Source: Phyllostachys edulis (Eukaryota; Streptophyta; Magnoliopsida; Poales; Poaceae). Taken from it: 64,000 nt of DNA. Location: the NCBI GenBank assembly GCA_036346405.1, contig CM070561.1, positions 6,512,834 to 6,576,833 on the forward strand. The letters run 5' to 3'. Positions 34,848 to 46,575 of this stretch are shown piece after piece. Made by a program: the position numbers and the translations under genes. The notes under the pieces were generated by a model. That model was not told where the DNA came from. It saw only the letters and a list, made by a program, of their open reading frames with translations, and did no database searches. Each line of letters starts with the position of its first letter. The stretch's first letter is position 1.

Positions 34848-35435
34848 TTAGGCCTGTACTCTTATTGCCTGTCTGGATGACTCCAACTCTTAGTTTTGTA
34901 GTCAGAGTGAGTGGAGTTGTGTCAAATGGAGTTGCTCCATAAATTTTTTGGAGTTAGAGCAACCGGGAGTAGAACAGTCCGTAGTGTAATTTTTGGGAGC
35001 GGGTAGAACCTTGCTCCAAGTGAGGAGCTGCAGGCCAACAAATCGAAATACTCATAGAAGTTGAGGAAAATTACCCGCAATATGCCACTAGACTACTCCT
35101 TCGGCTTTCGCACCCTATCCCCTCGCATAGCCGCACAGTCATTCGCACCCCATCCCCATCCCGATTCCCAAATCGTCCTCTCCCCAAAGAAAACCCTAGA
35201 GGGCGGCGACCAGGGCGGCTGCAGCGTCCTTGTCCTCTCCCAAGCCTCGGCCTCGACATCTTTTGGCTCCAGCTCTAGGGTTTCGCCTCCCCGATTCGAT
35301 CTTCCACAAGGGCACGACGTACGTATGCCCATGGATTCTAACCTCGTCATCCCCGATTTGAAACCTGTTTCCGCTAAATCTGTGTTTTTTCTAGTGATTT
35401 CGAAGTGGTGTTTTTGGTTTGCTATGATCTAGGAG

Positions 35436-36755
35436 ATGCCACCGAAGTTAGCTAGGAGGGACGGCACTGCATGGGAGGAAGAAATTTGAGACGAGGCGAG
35501 TGAGGCGAAGCCTTGCGAGCCTTGAGGCGCCGTTGAGGAGTGAAGGCCACGGAGGAGGCTCCGAAGGGGTAGGAGTAGAAGCGGCAGCCGTCGTCGCTCA
35601 AGCCATAGCAGTGACGACCGGCGAGGCTAACGAGAGATCCTCCAAAACCTCCATAGGAGTCCACTAGGGCCTCCCAGGAGGTCCAAAGGATCTCAGCCTG
35701 GGAGGACTGCCCGAGAGATCCTTTAGACCTTCTGAGAGGTCCTGGTGGACTCCTATAGAGGTCTTGGAGGACCTCTCAGGTTAGCCCCTGGCTGGGTCAT
35801 CACAAACAGCCGGCCTCGGAGGACAAGGCTTCGTGGACGCTGCAGCGAACGGTGCCAGCCACTGTGAAGGTATTTGTGTGCTGCTCCTGTTTCATTTATA
35901 GAGCGTAGACTTCTTCTGTGATCTGTGCTATGGCCTATGAGAATCTAGATGAAGTGTTGCATTGGTCTATTTTGTATGGTGGTGCAATAATCCCCCCTTT
36001 ATTTTACGTAGCATGGACGTCATGTAGATTCATACCCTGAAGTTGATGATGAAATAATGGCGCGGGCAATTATTTATTTTCTATAGAAATTCTAAGTGGC
36101 TTTGTCTGGAAAGTTTTCTATATGGTTTGGCAATTCAGTCATTCACTCTTGTACTAGTTAGTTTATATTTTTTTTTGGTGTTGTGTTTATGTTGATATGC
36201 CACAGATATGTTTAAAGTTGTTGAATCCTCATTTTGGTTTTATGGTTCATGTCAGAATTGTATTTATTGATGGCCTTTCTCCCTCATGGGATGAAGACTG
36301 TGTTAAAAAGTACCTTAAAAAGTATAGAGCTATTGAGAAAATTGAACTTGTCCGAAACATGCCAGCAGCCGAGATAAATGATTTTGGGTTTGTTACTTTT
36401 GATACGCATGATAATGCTATTGCATGTGCTGATGGGATAACCAATTGCAAGATTGACGAAGGTGATAACAAGGACTATTTCCAAACTCTGTTTGCTGTAC
36501 CTTTTTAACTGATTTTTACTATCTGCTAGATCTGTTGGTCAATGGATCAATAATCATGCAATTCTTTCTAATGATTGTTACTTTCTGGTTCAGGGAAAAG
36601 TGAGAGCCAGATTGTCAAAACCACTACAGAGACCTAAAATGAAGCATGGGTTAAGAGGAAATTTTAGGATTAGGCATAGTGCACCTCGAGGTGGACGTTT
36701 TCCATATGCTCGCCCTCCCCCGCCACGCCGGCCTCCACCACGTATTGTAAAATAG
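35436..36755 (+). pseudogene. RRM RNA-binding protein gene fragment
   Basis: A possible first exon starts MPPKLARRDGTAW at 35436 but meets a stop after 17 codons. A donor-like GAAG|GTATTT lies at 35869. The RRM exon (about 36256-36472) encodes IVFIDGLSPSWDED (RNP2-like), IEKIELVRNMPAA and NDFGFVTFDTHDNA (RNP1-like). The last exon (about 36593-36755) encodes VRARLSKPLQRPKMKHGLRG and a Pro/Arg tail ending RRPPPRIVK then TAG. This matches a grass RRM protein (nucleolin- or hnRNP-like) tail. The exon junction after GDNK has no good donor and the N-terminal part is missing, so it is a captured or decayed copy. Confidence 0.6.
35636..35773. repeat. Fold-back: about 59-bp inverted arms, 20-nt loop
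   Basis: The left arm 35636-35694 (with ATAGGAGTCCACTAGGGCCT) pairs with the right arm 35715-35773 (AGGTCCTGGTGGACTCCTAT) with few mismatches. Transcribed, it would give a long imperfect hairpin. It may be a young MITE-like fold-back or a small-RNA precursor; neither is shown. Confidence 0.8.
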
Positions 36756-37568
36756 TTAACTAATCCGTTACTTTCTCGTGATTTTGTTGGCCTTGAGTTG
36801 GAACAAACAATTTTGTAATGTTTTTTGAATGAACAAGTGAGTTTGGAATGCACCTGAATGGTCTTTTTTTGGAAGACACAACTGGAAATGTTCTGAATAT
36901 TTGCGAGGTGATATACTATTTGTTTTGATTGTTATTTGATACAGTATTATGTTTATCTTTGTTGTAGACTTTTGTTATGATACTTGTTGAATTAGAGCCT
37001 TTGTTATGAACTTCATATGTTTATGTATGTTTTTTTATTTTTTTCGAGTAAAACTTTCGAATTTGGGTGAAAATATGGCACAACATGACACAAAAATTAG
37101 ATAAATAAAAGCACAACATGATTGATATCAACTTATTAAACTGTTATAGGTTAAGCAATACGAAAAAAGATTATAAGTCATAAGACAAGGGTAGTGCAGT
37201 CTTTTTACAAAGATCTTTCTCATCCTTAGAGTTGGAGTTAACTTTTTAACTAAATACTTTCTCAAACTGCTCTAATTTTCATAGAAGTAGATCCAAGAGT
37301 GAAAGGTAGAGTTAGAACTGAAAAAAAATTTAGAGCAGAGCCGAACAGGGCCTTAAAAAAGCTCAAATCGGTTCATACGGGCCCATATGTTGTACTCCTA
37401 GAGCGAGAGCGCGAGAGAGTCAGAGAGAGACTTGAGTTTTGAGTTTTGACTCGAACACACCGCTCGGTCAGGCTGCAGGATTGGTCCGACCGAATCCCTC
37501 AACTGACCGAACGAACGAGTCGCTTTCCTCTACCTCCTCCGGTCCTTCGCCTACCGTGCGGCGGCGAC

Positions 37569-40141
37569 ATGGCGGCGGCCGGCGACCTGACCGATGAGGA
37601 GCGCCGGGCGCTTCGGGGCAGCAAGTTCGCGCCCCTTCCGGCGCCTCCACCCTCCTCCCGCCCCCAGCCCAGGTATCGCATCGCCCCTTCTCTATTACCT
37701 GCCTCCAGATGCTTTACTAATAGCTTGCGATTTGACGGTTCAACCGTATCTCTAGTTTCACCTGTGGGGGGCAACTCGATTCTGTGTGTGAGTGATTGCT
37801 TTCTTAGTTTTAGTGGACAAATTGATCGACCTCAAACGTGTTTCCTTGCGACTGTGTATTAGGGTTTCGCCGTTTTGCTGTTTGATTGCTTAATCGGAAG
37901 GAAGGAAATTGCGTGCAATTGAAGTCAAATTATGTAATTTAAGTGTTCTTATAAGTTGCTTTCGAGTAATTTCTCGCTGTTTACTTCTGTGCTGCTGATT
38001 AAATTGGGACTTGGGAGGATTGTAATTCTGAATGAGCACTTCACCTGGATTTAGATTGTGGTTTCAGCACACTTTTTGTTCACGGTGCCTCTGCTGCTTG
38101 GCACGTGCACATGAGCCAAAAATGGGCTGAATGAACTGTATGTGATTCAAAATTCATATCACTGGGATGCTATAGATTTGGTGGTTGTCATGGCTTGAGT
38201 TGTGATATATCTGCGTTCGGAATAATTAGGGCTTCTTGCATTTACGCTTGCTTGTGTCAGTATGATGATTAGTTTTCTACACAAAAAGGAGAAAGTTCAA
38301 GCTCAAGTGGGTATAAAATGGAACATATAATAGGGTTTTACTATGGTAGATCTTAGTGTTTGCAAAATAGCATTGTATTGTTTTTTCTCATGCACAAATG
38401 ATCAATAGAGTTTAATTCCTTGGGATGTTTTACAGGTTTACTCTATGAAAGGCATACAATCTTCATGAGTATCTTTGTTGGTATTGTGCATAACATTATC
38501 CTGAAATGCTTTACTCTTTCAAATAGGATGGCCCATCCTGGAGGACCACTAACTACAAACAAGGCTGCTGCTTTAGCGAAATTCCTTGAAAGAAAACTTC
38601 AGCAGCCTGATGGGTTGGACTCTCTAAATCCCGACCTTGTAAATCTGGCTGTGAAAAACGCGAAGGAAACCATAAAGGCTAGCAAGGGTACAAGTTTCTT
38701 ATCATTTCACTGCTATATGTGTAGTCCTTTGAAAAGCATGTATTACATTAGTTATCTCATTAGAGTATATTATGTAATAATTTAAGACAAATCACTAGTG
38801 ATATGCATTTTCTTTTAGTTGCCATTTGGTACTTCTTAGTATACAACATAGGAGGATGAAATAAATCTCATCGTACACCATCCCCTTGTCACTTTCCTGC
38901 CTGCTTTAGTGTGTTTGTTAGTATAACACTGGTCACTCTTTTTTTTTCTAAAATATGATGATTCACATAGAAAATGACTCAAAGGAGGGCTGCCTTTTGT
39001 TTTAGGATCACACAAACTCTAGTTATAGCTCATGTGAGACTTCATAACACTGTACACCTAAAACAGTGATGACAACTGTGGGACTTGATGCTAGATTGAG
39101 TTTATCCATCCAAATAATGCTAAGGCTTTGCCTAATTTCTGGACTGGCTGCTAATGTATCTTTTTGTGTTTGAGCTCTGCCACTGATTTTCTCATTGTTA
39201 ATGATTGCCAATTGACCTTTTGTATTTCAGTGAGCTAACAAATCTGACCTACATTTCCTCAAAAACAAATCTGACCTACATTTTGTCTTGCCAATGTAGG
39301 TGAGCCTTCCGCTTCTGGAAGAGTAGTACGGCATGTTGCAGCATTTGAGGGTTCCTCTGAGGTATCCTTCTTTAGTCTTCGTGTATAAGTTGCTTATTAT
39401 ATTTCCTCACTTATCATTTCGAGACTTACTAGGATTCTGAAGATTCTAAACATGAAGCAGAAGTCAAGGGAATCAAAAGAAAATGGAAAAATAAGGCAAG
39501 TATTTCGAAGATCGACTTAAAATGTTTGTCAAGTATTTCCAGTTTGTTAATACTACTTGCAAGGTTCATTGAGCTGTCTCTGACATCATATTGTATCACC
39601 CAGAAGGGTAAAGCTTACCAAGATGATGGAGAACAGAGCAAGAAAAAGAAGAAAAAGAAAAAGAAAAATACAAAGGTAATACTATCACAGAGTAGATGCT
39701 TTGGTATTTTGTCAGTTCTTTCATGAAAGGATATCATTCGGTAGACAGCATGACGAACTGAAATGAGCTCAGCATTCCATCAGGGGGATTAAAAAAACTA
39801 AACAACTACGCGATTGTCATTGGCATGAATCATATAGGGTCTAGGTACTGTCAGTCTGTCACCTTGGTTCACCCTATGGACCTAATATAGCCCATAGGGC
39901 TCCTGGCATGGAGTTTCCTCATTGGCCAGTGCCATATGAAATGGTTTCTTGTCCGCACAATTATGTTAGCAGAGCTTTTCTTCATTATGTGGCGCTTACA
40001 CATAGGCCTTGTGGATTCTCTTGTTGTCTGCACTCTTACACATAGGCCGTCCTATTATCTGATGAACGATTCCTAATGCAGGTTGCGAAAGATTCCAAGT
40101 CCCATAAAACATCAAAGAAGAAAAAGTTGAAATCACTATGA
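37569..40141 (+). CDS. Conserved plant lysine-rich protein of unknown function, 6 exons, 173 aa
   Basis: Exons: 37569-37672, 38527-38687, 39300-39361, 39433-39495, 39604-39675, 40082-40141. Phases join to 522 nt without a stop. The ATG (GACATGGCG) follows a GA-rich leader. The protein begins MAAAGDLTDEERRALRGSKF, then a Pro-rich linker, a helical block (HPGGPLTTNKAAALAKFLER at about 37-56), an acidic Ser/Glu patch (SSEDSEDSKHEAE at about 107-119) and basic runs of up to nine lysines ending KKKKLKSL. The basic tail suggests nuclear or nucleolar location. I recognise it as a plant-conserved type but know no function. Intron 4 has a GC donor (AAG|GCAAGT). The exon-5 acceptor could be 39604 or 39607, one Lys difference. 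Confidence 0.8.
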
Positions 40142-40613
40142 TTCTTGAACTTCTCTGGTCTTAGGGAGCTAAAAGCAGGGAGCCCTCGATATTTTTCTAT
40201 TCTTCAAATTTCTTTATTTAACCAGAACCTCAGTACCGTAAACCTTCTCAGCCTGTCATATGAGCACTGGAAGTCCCATTTATTGGGAGCTGCAGGTCTA
40301 CCAGTGACACATGTATGAAATTCACAAGGGCATCCTCACAGTGAACAACACACCTGGGAAATCCCAGAGTGCAAGATTGAATGTAGTCGTTCTAGTTTGT
40401 TGGTCCCTGTAGCGTTAGAATTATTACCTGAACGCGAATGTCATTGTATTCTGCATTTTTCTGTTGTTGCCAATGCTATTCCAAATTCCATTGATACAGA
40501 GATGATCAACTTTCCATTCAGCTTGAGGTGTCAGGGAAATGCCGGTGTCTTTTTCACTGGATATTCCATCACTCACATGAATGGCAAACTTGTTTGGCCC
40601 CGAATTTTTTTAA
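40142..40613 (+). other. 3' flank of the lysine-rich gene
   Basis: Probable 3' UTR and short intergenic sequence. No further gene is supported; the PMD transposon starts at 40614. Confidence 0.4.
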
Positions 40614-40689
40614 AATAATATTTTTTAAAAGATATTTACAAAAATAAATAGCCGTACCAAAAAATTACAAAAATGGATCCCTGTCATCA

Positions 40690-40830
40690 GTTCAACAAAT
40701 TGAGCGGCGATAGGTCGATCCGACTACTGACGACAGAGGCTGAATAGTCTTCACAGCGGCAGTACCTATCGCCAACTGGAACAATCTTCCTGTCGACAGG
40801 TACCTATCGCCAGTTCAACTGGCGACATGA
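40690..40830. repeat. Left subterminal palindromes of the PMD element
   Basis: Copies of CCTATCGCCAGTTCAACTGGCGACA and fragments (TATCGCCAACTGG, CTGTCGACAGG) lie just inside the left TIR. They match the right-end cluster at 46110-46575 and are plausible transposase-binding sites. Confidence 0.7.
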
Positions 40831-40833
40831 TGC

Positions 40834-40842
40834 CATCTATAA
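40834..40842 (+). promoter_or_regulatory. PMD element core promoter
   Basis: ATCTATAAAATC is followed by an A/G-rich leader and a splice donor (ATCCG|GTGAGTC at about 40980). The leader intron would end at about 41629 (TTGTAG|GCATGGCG), just before the ATG. Confidence 0.6.
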
Positions 40843-41631
40843 AATCACAAAAAATTCCTCCAAAACTCTTTTTAATTCAAAAAAAAAAACAAAAGAGAGG
40901 AGGAGAGGAAGAGAAGAAAGGTAGCGAAGCTTTACTAGTTCGTCGCGGAGGAGAGAGATTGACAGAGCATCAGATCCGGTGAGTCGGCCATCTTGTATGT
41001 ATATATTTTTTTTCAACTTTGTACATTATATCAAATTATGTAGAATTAAGTACATCATTTGAGCTGTAGCAAGTAGAATAACAAGTAGAATTAAGTAGAA
41101 TAGCGACATAGAATTAAATAAAATAGCGACTAGAATTAAGTAAAATAGCGACTTAGAATTAAATAGATTAGATAATTGTAGTCAAATTATGTACTACATT
41201 ATTTGATATGTATATAGTGTAGTTCGTCGTACACATGTTGTGAATGTTACAACAGTCGGACGATTTAGGATAAATCAGCAGAAATAGGAAGATAATTATT
41301 AGAAATATGTAAAAAATAATCTCAGCTTTATTTAGCTTCCCATTTGTGCGTTATAATTATATTGGTAATGTCGAATATTAATTTTAAACTACGAAACTAG
41401 GAAAATAGGAAGAACTTTGTTTATTGTTTATATTTGTACTTGAAAAATATTAAAAATATCATCTAAATTGGAAGATCCTATTACAAATCTGTTTAAATTG
41501 CGAGTAGCCTAAATTAGGTTTACATTTTTGTGTGATAATTATTACATTAGCAAAAATTATTTTTAAAGTAGGAATTTTGATTTTTGTACATGTTTAGTAG
41601 TCTTTATAATGCATGCACTTAATTTGTAGGC

Positions 41632-44460
41632 ATGGCGACGCAGAACCACTCTGAGTTGCTTGACCGTGATTGGGCGCATCACCGTAGCCACCTCAAGATC
41701 TGAGTGCTCCCCGAATCAAGGCGCGATTGAGCTTGGCGTGTTGCATTGCAAGCACACCCATCGGGGCATGGAGGCTGCACCCGGCTGGGTTAGAGTGCGT
41801 GTAATTCGACCTTCATGCACTCAATCGCGATCGACTACTTTGCGTGCGATCATGTTTGTTCTTAATTGTTTCGGCGCGAGTTGAGCGGCGAGCCTCCTTC
41901 CACTAGCGAGGATGGTGGAGGCAGCGTGGGAGAACGCGACCGGGACGCGGTCTTTGGTCGTGCGTCTAAACGTTTTCATCTGACCGGCGCTACTAATTGG
42001 CATTGGTTGACCGGCGAGAACAGAGCGCACATTCCACCTTCCAGACGGGAGATGGCACCGACGATCGGGGCGTGAGCTTCTGGCCGGGTTGCCTGCACGA
42101 GCTCCCCGCGGCATCATACGATATCTCGGCTCGTGGCGCCGCGGACCTCCTAGCGAGGTTCCACGATGTCTTTGCCACCGGGTAGCGGTACCACGAGTTG
42201 ATGGCAGCGGCCGACGACATTGAGGTGGATCTGCCGGTTCTCGTAAGTATTTGTAACTATTGTCATCTCGCATCAATTCATATGTGAACCTTGCTGGCGT
42301 GTACATGCCTTCTTGTAGCCAAGCGTATGGCGCGAAACGCGAGGGGCGTCATTGTTAGGAGGCGCCGAGGCCTACTGTTGTGGTGTTGGGTGGGTCATGT
42401 TCACGGGGTCCCGGCGACAACGTCGACAAACACTACGTTCGGTACACACGTGGGCTGGCGGACTTGCCGGTGGACGAGATCTCCTCCCTACGCTGAGGTC
42501 CGGTTGTCTTGTCTTGTGACGTATCGCGCCTTTGTCGCGACATGTGCCTTGTGTCCATCTGACTCTATCCTCTCCGGATGCCCGCTTCTTACTGCGGTTG
42601 TGATCCTTGGCGCTTCGGATCGGACGACCACAGTTGGACTTGGGAGCGTACACAGTCAGCTTGTACGCCTAGTGCGACGACGTGGATCGGCCGACCATGG
42701 GCACGGTGTGGTGCCACCGACGGGTTAGTTTCATGATTATTTATTATTTTTTATATTGTAACCACAATTTCGTGTGCTAAGTTTGTGGTGTTCTATTGCA
42801 CAGGTCACCTACACGCCGATTACTTCGTAGGGGTCCTACCCGGAGTACGTTGCGATGTTCGATCAACTGACCGATGACCGCGTCATCTGGACACTGTACA
42901 CTCAGGACGGGGTGAACGAACATGCGCTCGAAGGACTGTCGATCTTGTGCACACGAGATTACGTGTACTGGTACACATGGAGGGCCTTGGTGCATGATGT
43001 CTTCGTGGAGAGTACGGTCGCGGCGGATCCTCGCCCGATTCGATCTGCGACAGAGGTCCCGGCCCACAGGGGGGGCGTGGTGTCTTGGCGCACATCCACG
43101 CGTAAGTTTACTCTTTACTTCTTTCATACAATGTGTGTTACGTGCCGACCAAATAATTGTCTTGTTCACAGGTACACTACGAAGGGAGTACGTGGCACGA
43201 TGTCCTGGTTGGACAGGATATCCCCTTGGGTTGAGGCTTGGAGTGATGCGTGATGACCTTATCCAGTGTATGGATGATCCATACGACCCCAAGGCGTACG
43301 AGGAATACATGGAGTGGTACGTTAGTCGGACAAGGCTTCGCTGCATCCGGGTCGTGGTCGACCCACCACGTCACGAGGCTGCGACGTTCGACACGTACCC
43401 CACCCAGCAGGACTTCGCTTTTCACCACTTCGTACGTATTGAACAGTTCTTAATTCATTTTTAATTTGCCAGATTTATGTTTCCAACTTGTTCATTACTT
43501 GTGCAGATGGATCTACACTGGGAGATCCTCGAGTTGGCAGCCTTTGTACAGCACATGACGCCAGGGGACACCAGAGGGGTCCTGCAGCGGATCATGGAGG
43601 CCGCGAGATGAGGCATCTAGATCGCAACTTGTTGCACTCCGAGGGACCCGGTGGACCGATCAGTGCGAGGACGATTGGTCAACCGAGGTGGTTCACGGCC
43701 ACGGGCTCCTGCCCCGGACGTGACGGTCGTGTTGTCGTGGCACTGTGGTGGGAGCACCGCGGGACATTTTGGAGGTGAGCATGAGACATTCACTTCCGCT
43801 TCTTTATTTTGAACCACATAAGTTACTAACGACAATCTTCTCTTGCAGGTCCTCTGCTCCACCGGCACGCAGGGCAGGAGTACGCGAAGTCATCGGGGCA
43901 CAGCTTCGTGCCACCAGGTATGACCATTCTGCTTGCTTGTGTAACGTCCTTTTGCATGGTTTTCGCCATGATTACATACGTAACATAATGCATCTTTATT
44001 TCGAACCCCACTAGTTACTAACGATAATCTTCTCTTGTAGGTCCTCAGCTCCACCCGTACGCAGAGTCATCGGGGCACGTCTTCGGGCCACCAGGTATGA
44101 CCACCTTGCTTGCTTGCGTAACGTCTGTTTTCGTGGTTTTCGCCATGATTACGTTTGTAACGTAATGCTTCACAGGAATAGCTTGGGAGGACTCTTCATT
44201 GTCACACGACGAGGCACACCTATCGACACCCCTCGAGGACTTCTTCATAGACCCGCGTGATACCTCGTTCTCCTTGGAGGCTTTTCAGCTGCACGGTGCG
44301 CCAGGATCGACCCAATCGACGCAGGACCCCCCCTACGACACCACCTCAGGTTACTCGCACTGGTCAGGTAGTCAGGCAGCCTGATCCTCTGACGTACTCG
44401 GACCATCGCCGGGCGAGGCCAGGGGCGACACGCGGGGTGCGCTCCAAGAGGGGCCGCTAG
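41632..44460 (+). pseudogene. Plant mobile domain (PMD) protein gene, decayed
   Basis: The ATG at 41632 opens MATQNHSELLDRDWAHHRSH, then a TGA. PMD landmarks follow in shifting frames: ALVDR with a FHLP/DGEM-like stretch (41990-42060), a segment equivalent to AYxLWLxGxVxFT (42360-42420), a PQLDLGAYT- and DRPTMGTVWCHR-like segment (about 42620-42715), then in one long frame MFDQLTDDRVIWTLYTQDGV (42855-42914), ALEGLSILCTRDYVYW and HDVFVEST. The C-terminal part, YEEYMEWYVSRTRLRC, lies at about 43300. Family-known spacing and DRV-WxPY-type motifs support the call. PMD proteins relate to MAIL1/MAIN and to transposon-borne versions. Stops and frameshifts show it is dead. Confidence 0.75.
43798..44170 (+). 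repeat. Exon-intron tandem duplication, about 190 bp, in the PMD gene
   Basis: A unit starting GTTACTAACGA(C/T)AATCTTC near 43822 and 44013 contains an acceptor (TTGCAG or TTGTAG), a short exon with CATCGGGGCAC, and a donor (CACCAG|GTATGACCA). Two diverged copies lie in tandem. Confidence 0.75.
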
Positions 44461-44626
44461 TAGATATTTGTTCATCCAAATATAAGTCATGCCATGTAAA
44501 TATTAATTTCTGTACAACTATTATTATACTAGTCTCGTGATTCGATATCTCTTTTTTGCTTGAAAACCGCGACCACGTGTACGATTCTGCATCGGGACAC
44601 CCCACACCACCCTCTTTCGACGTGAC

Positions 44627-44920
44627 GAAGCGAGTCGGTTTGTCGCGATGTGACGGATGAGTCGACTTTGCGAGCGGCGTGACGGCGAGTCGACTTTGCG
44701 GGCGGCGTGACGGCGAGTCAACTTTTTTAGACGACGTGACCCGACGAGTTAGCTTTTTAGGACGACGTGATCCAACGAGTTAGCTTTTCAAGATGATGTG
44801 ACCCGACGAGTCAGCTTTTTAGGGCGATGTGACCCGACGAGCCAGCTTTTCAATACGATGTGACCCGACGAGCCAGCTTTTCAATACGATGTGACCCGAC
44901 GAGTCAGCTTTTCAAGACCG
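44627..44920 (+). repeat. Minisatellite of about 37 bp in the PMD element
   Basis: About seven copies of GATGTGACCCGACGAG(T/C)CAGCTTTTCAA, the last ones nearly identical. It lies between the PMD gene and the second promoter. Confidence 0.85.
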
Positions 44921-45052
44921 CTGCCTTGCGAACGTGAATTACCTTCAACTAAATTACAATTCAGTCACATACGCAACGCCGGCTTAGCATATAAGTACTA
45001 CCCCTTTCACGCCGGGTTCTCCTACATCCAAACTTCAACACAAACTCGCTCA

Positions 45053-45772
45053 GATGGACAAGCACTAGGAGGAGATCCGCGAAATGCAAAGGGAGTATGC
45101 GACCCAAGAGGAACAATGGAGCATGCCAGGAGGCCACCTCCCCACAATGACATCGCCCCTACAAAAGCAACCCCTACTAGAATATCCCAATTGAGCGTAC
45201 GCCGCAACACCCACTCGAGGGGGAGACACCGCCCCTCTGTTCGTGCAGGGACAGATGCAAGTTCTTCAAGTCCAAGCACCTACTCAGCCTGAGCATGCGT
45301 TACTGGGGTTGCACGAACTACTCCTACAACTACCCCGACCGCCGTTGGGACACGAGCCGCTATCGGCAGCCGGTAAGGACAGATAGCAGTATGTTCCCCT
45401 ACCATTTCTCTTTGGAAGTCCGCTCTAACAACCTCTCCCGTCTACTCGTAGTCCCCAGATCTGCTATGTGGCTATCGCAAGTGAATCGACCTAGAGATCT
45501 ACCCACACGACCAGTGGACTCTCGACTGCAAGGAGTGGGATGCCAACAGGGACCGTGAGAGGAGGGAGAAGGAGCGTCACACCGAAGAGCACAACCGGTG
45601 TATCCGGCGGGAGACGTAGACCCATCTCGAGGCGTGCAGGTGCTGGGAGCACGAGGCTCGCGAGAGGGAGCACGAGAAAAAGATGGAAATGGCGGCCAAG
45701 GCCAAGGCGGCCGACGAGAAGTATAACGCTGAGCTCGCAAGGAAGGGCAAATGGCCCCGGTCCACGCAGTAG
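45053..45772 (+). pseudogene. PMD element second gene, Arg/Glu-rich coiled-coil-like
   Basis: A promoter-like CATATAAGTAC at 44990 precedes an ATG at 45053 (MDKH, then TAG). The frame continues EEIREMQREYATQEEQW..., later QPEHALLGLHELLLQLPRPP, a donor (CAGCCG|GTAAGG at 45373) and an acceptor (TCGTAG at 45451). Exon 2 gives WDANRDRERREKERHTEEHN and a charged tail ending KGKWPRSTQ then TAG. The charged periodic tail suggests a coiled coil. Three in-frame stops (several explained by CAG-to-TAG change) inactivate it. I know no function; it may be an accessory protein of the transposon. Confidence 0.5.
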
Positions 45773-46109
45773 TTCGATCCTCTTCGTCCATATGTCCCAT
45801 GTATTTCTAATTCCCTAAAGGCATGCGTGTACCGTTCTTGGTTCGTTAGCCTGCGTGCCATGTAACCCCTCTTGTCGGATCAACTGTCGTGTTGTTATCG
45901 TTGCGCCATTTCTCCAATATTGTGCACCGTGTGTGAATTCTCTAGCGCATCGTAATATAACTTATCTTCCTACTTATGAATCATTAATACCTCAATCGTT
46001 CTCACAAAATTCTCTAGAGCATCACAATATAACTTACCTTCCAGCTGACGCATCGCTAATATATTTCGTACCGTTCCAAATCTACGAAAATAACAAGCAC
46101 ACCAACTAG

Positions 46110-46575
46110 CATAAGGTCCTGTTGCTAGTTCAACTGGCTACATCTCCCTGTCGCCAGTTGAAATGGCCACAGGTAGCAATAATATGCCGTGAATGTACAT
46201 GAGCAAGTGTATGAATTCCCGGACGCATTGCAATATCACTTACCTTCCTACTTACGAATCATTGATACCTCAATCGTCCTCGCAAAATTTTTCAGAAATT
46301 TACCGCACTATAACAACATACAACGATCACAAAATGATATTGCGAGTCTAACAGATTTCGAACGTTCAAAATCTATGAAAATTATAAGTAGACAAATCAG
46401 TGTAGGGTCTGAGGTACTTGTCGCCAGTTCAACTGGTGACAGGTAGCTATCGCTATTTCAAATGGCAACAGGTACCTGTCGCCAGTTCACACGGCGACAG
46501 GGGGCGATAGGGTCCCTATCGCCAGTTGATTCAACCGGCGATAGGTTCCTGTCGTCAGTTGAACTGGCGATAGAG
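46110..46575. repeat. Right subterminal palindromes of the PMD element
   Basis: At least five copies of CTGTCGCCAGTTGAACTGGCGACAG-like palindromes with variants (near 46112, 46145, 46415, 46470, 46515, 46545). They mirror the left cluster at 40690-40830. Confidence 0.75.

Larger units (their letters stand above)
34851..37352. mobile_element. Putative PIF/Harbinger-like non-autonomous element carrying gene sequence
   Basis: The left end GGCCTGTACTC and the right end (complement GGCCCTGTTCGG) are inverted. TTA sits on both sides (34848-34850 and 37353-37355), the target duplication typical of PIF/Harbinger. Subterminal ACTCCAACTCT phrases also occur in inverse at both ends (about 34890 and 37225). 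Inside are a gene-like GC-rich leader, a fold-back and a broken RRM gene. No transposase is present. The terminal match is short, so confidence is moderate. Confidence 0.45.

Noticed and set aside
42291..42728. 145-codon ORF in the PMD element
   Set aside because: Out of frame with the recognisable PMD motifs in the same stretch; an artefact of frameshift decay.
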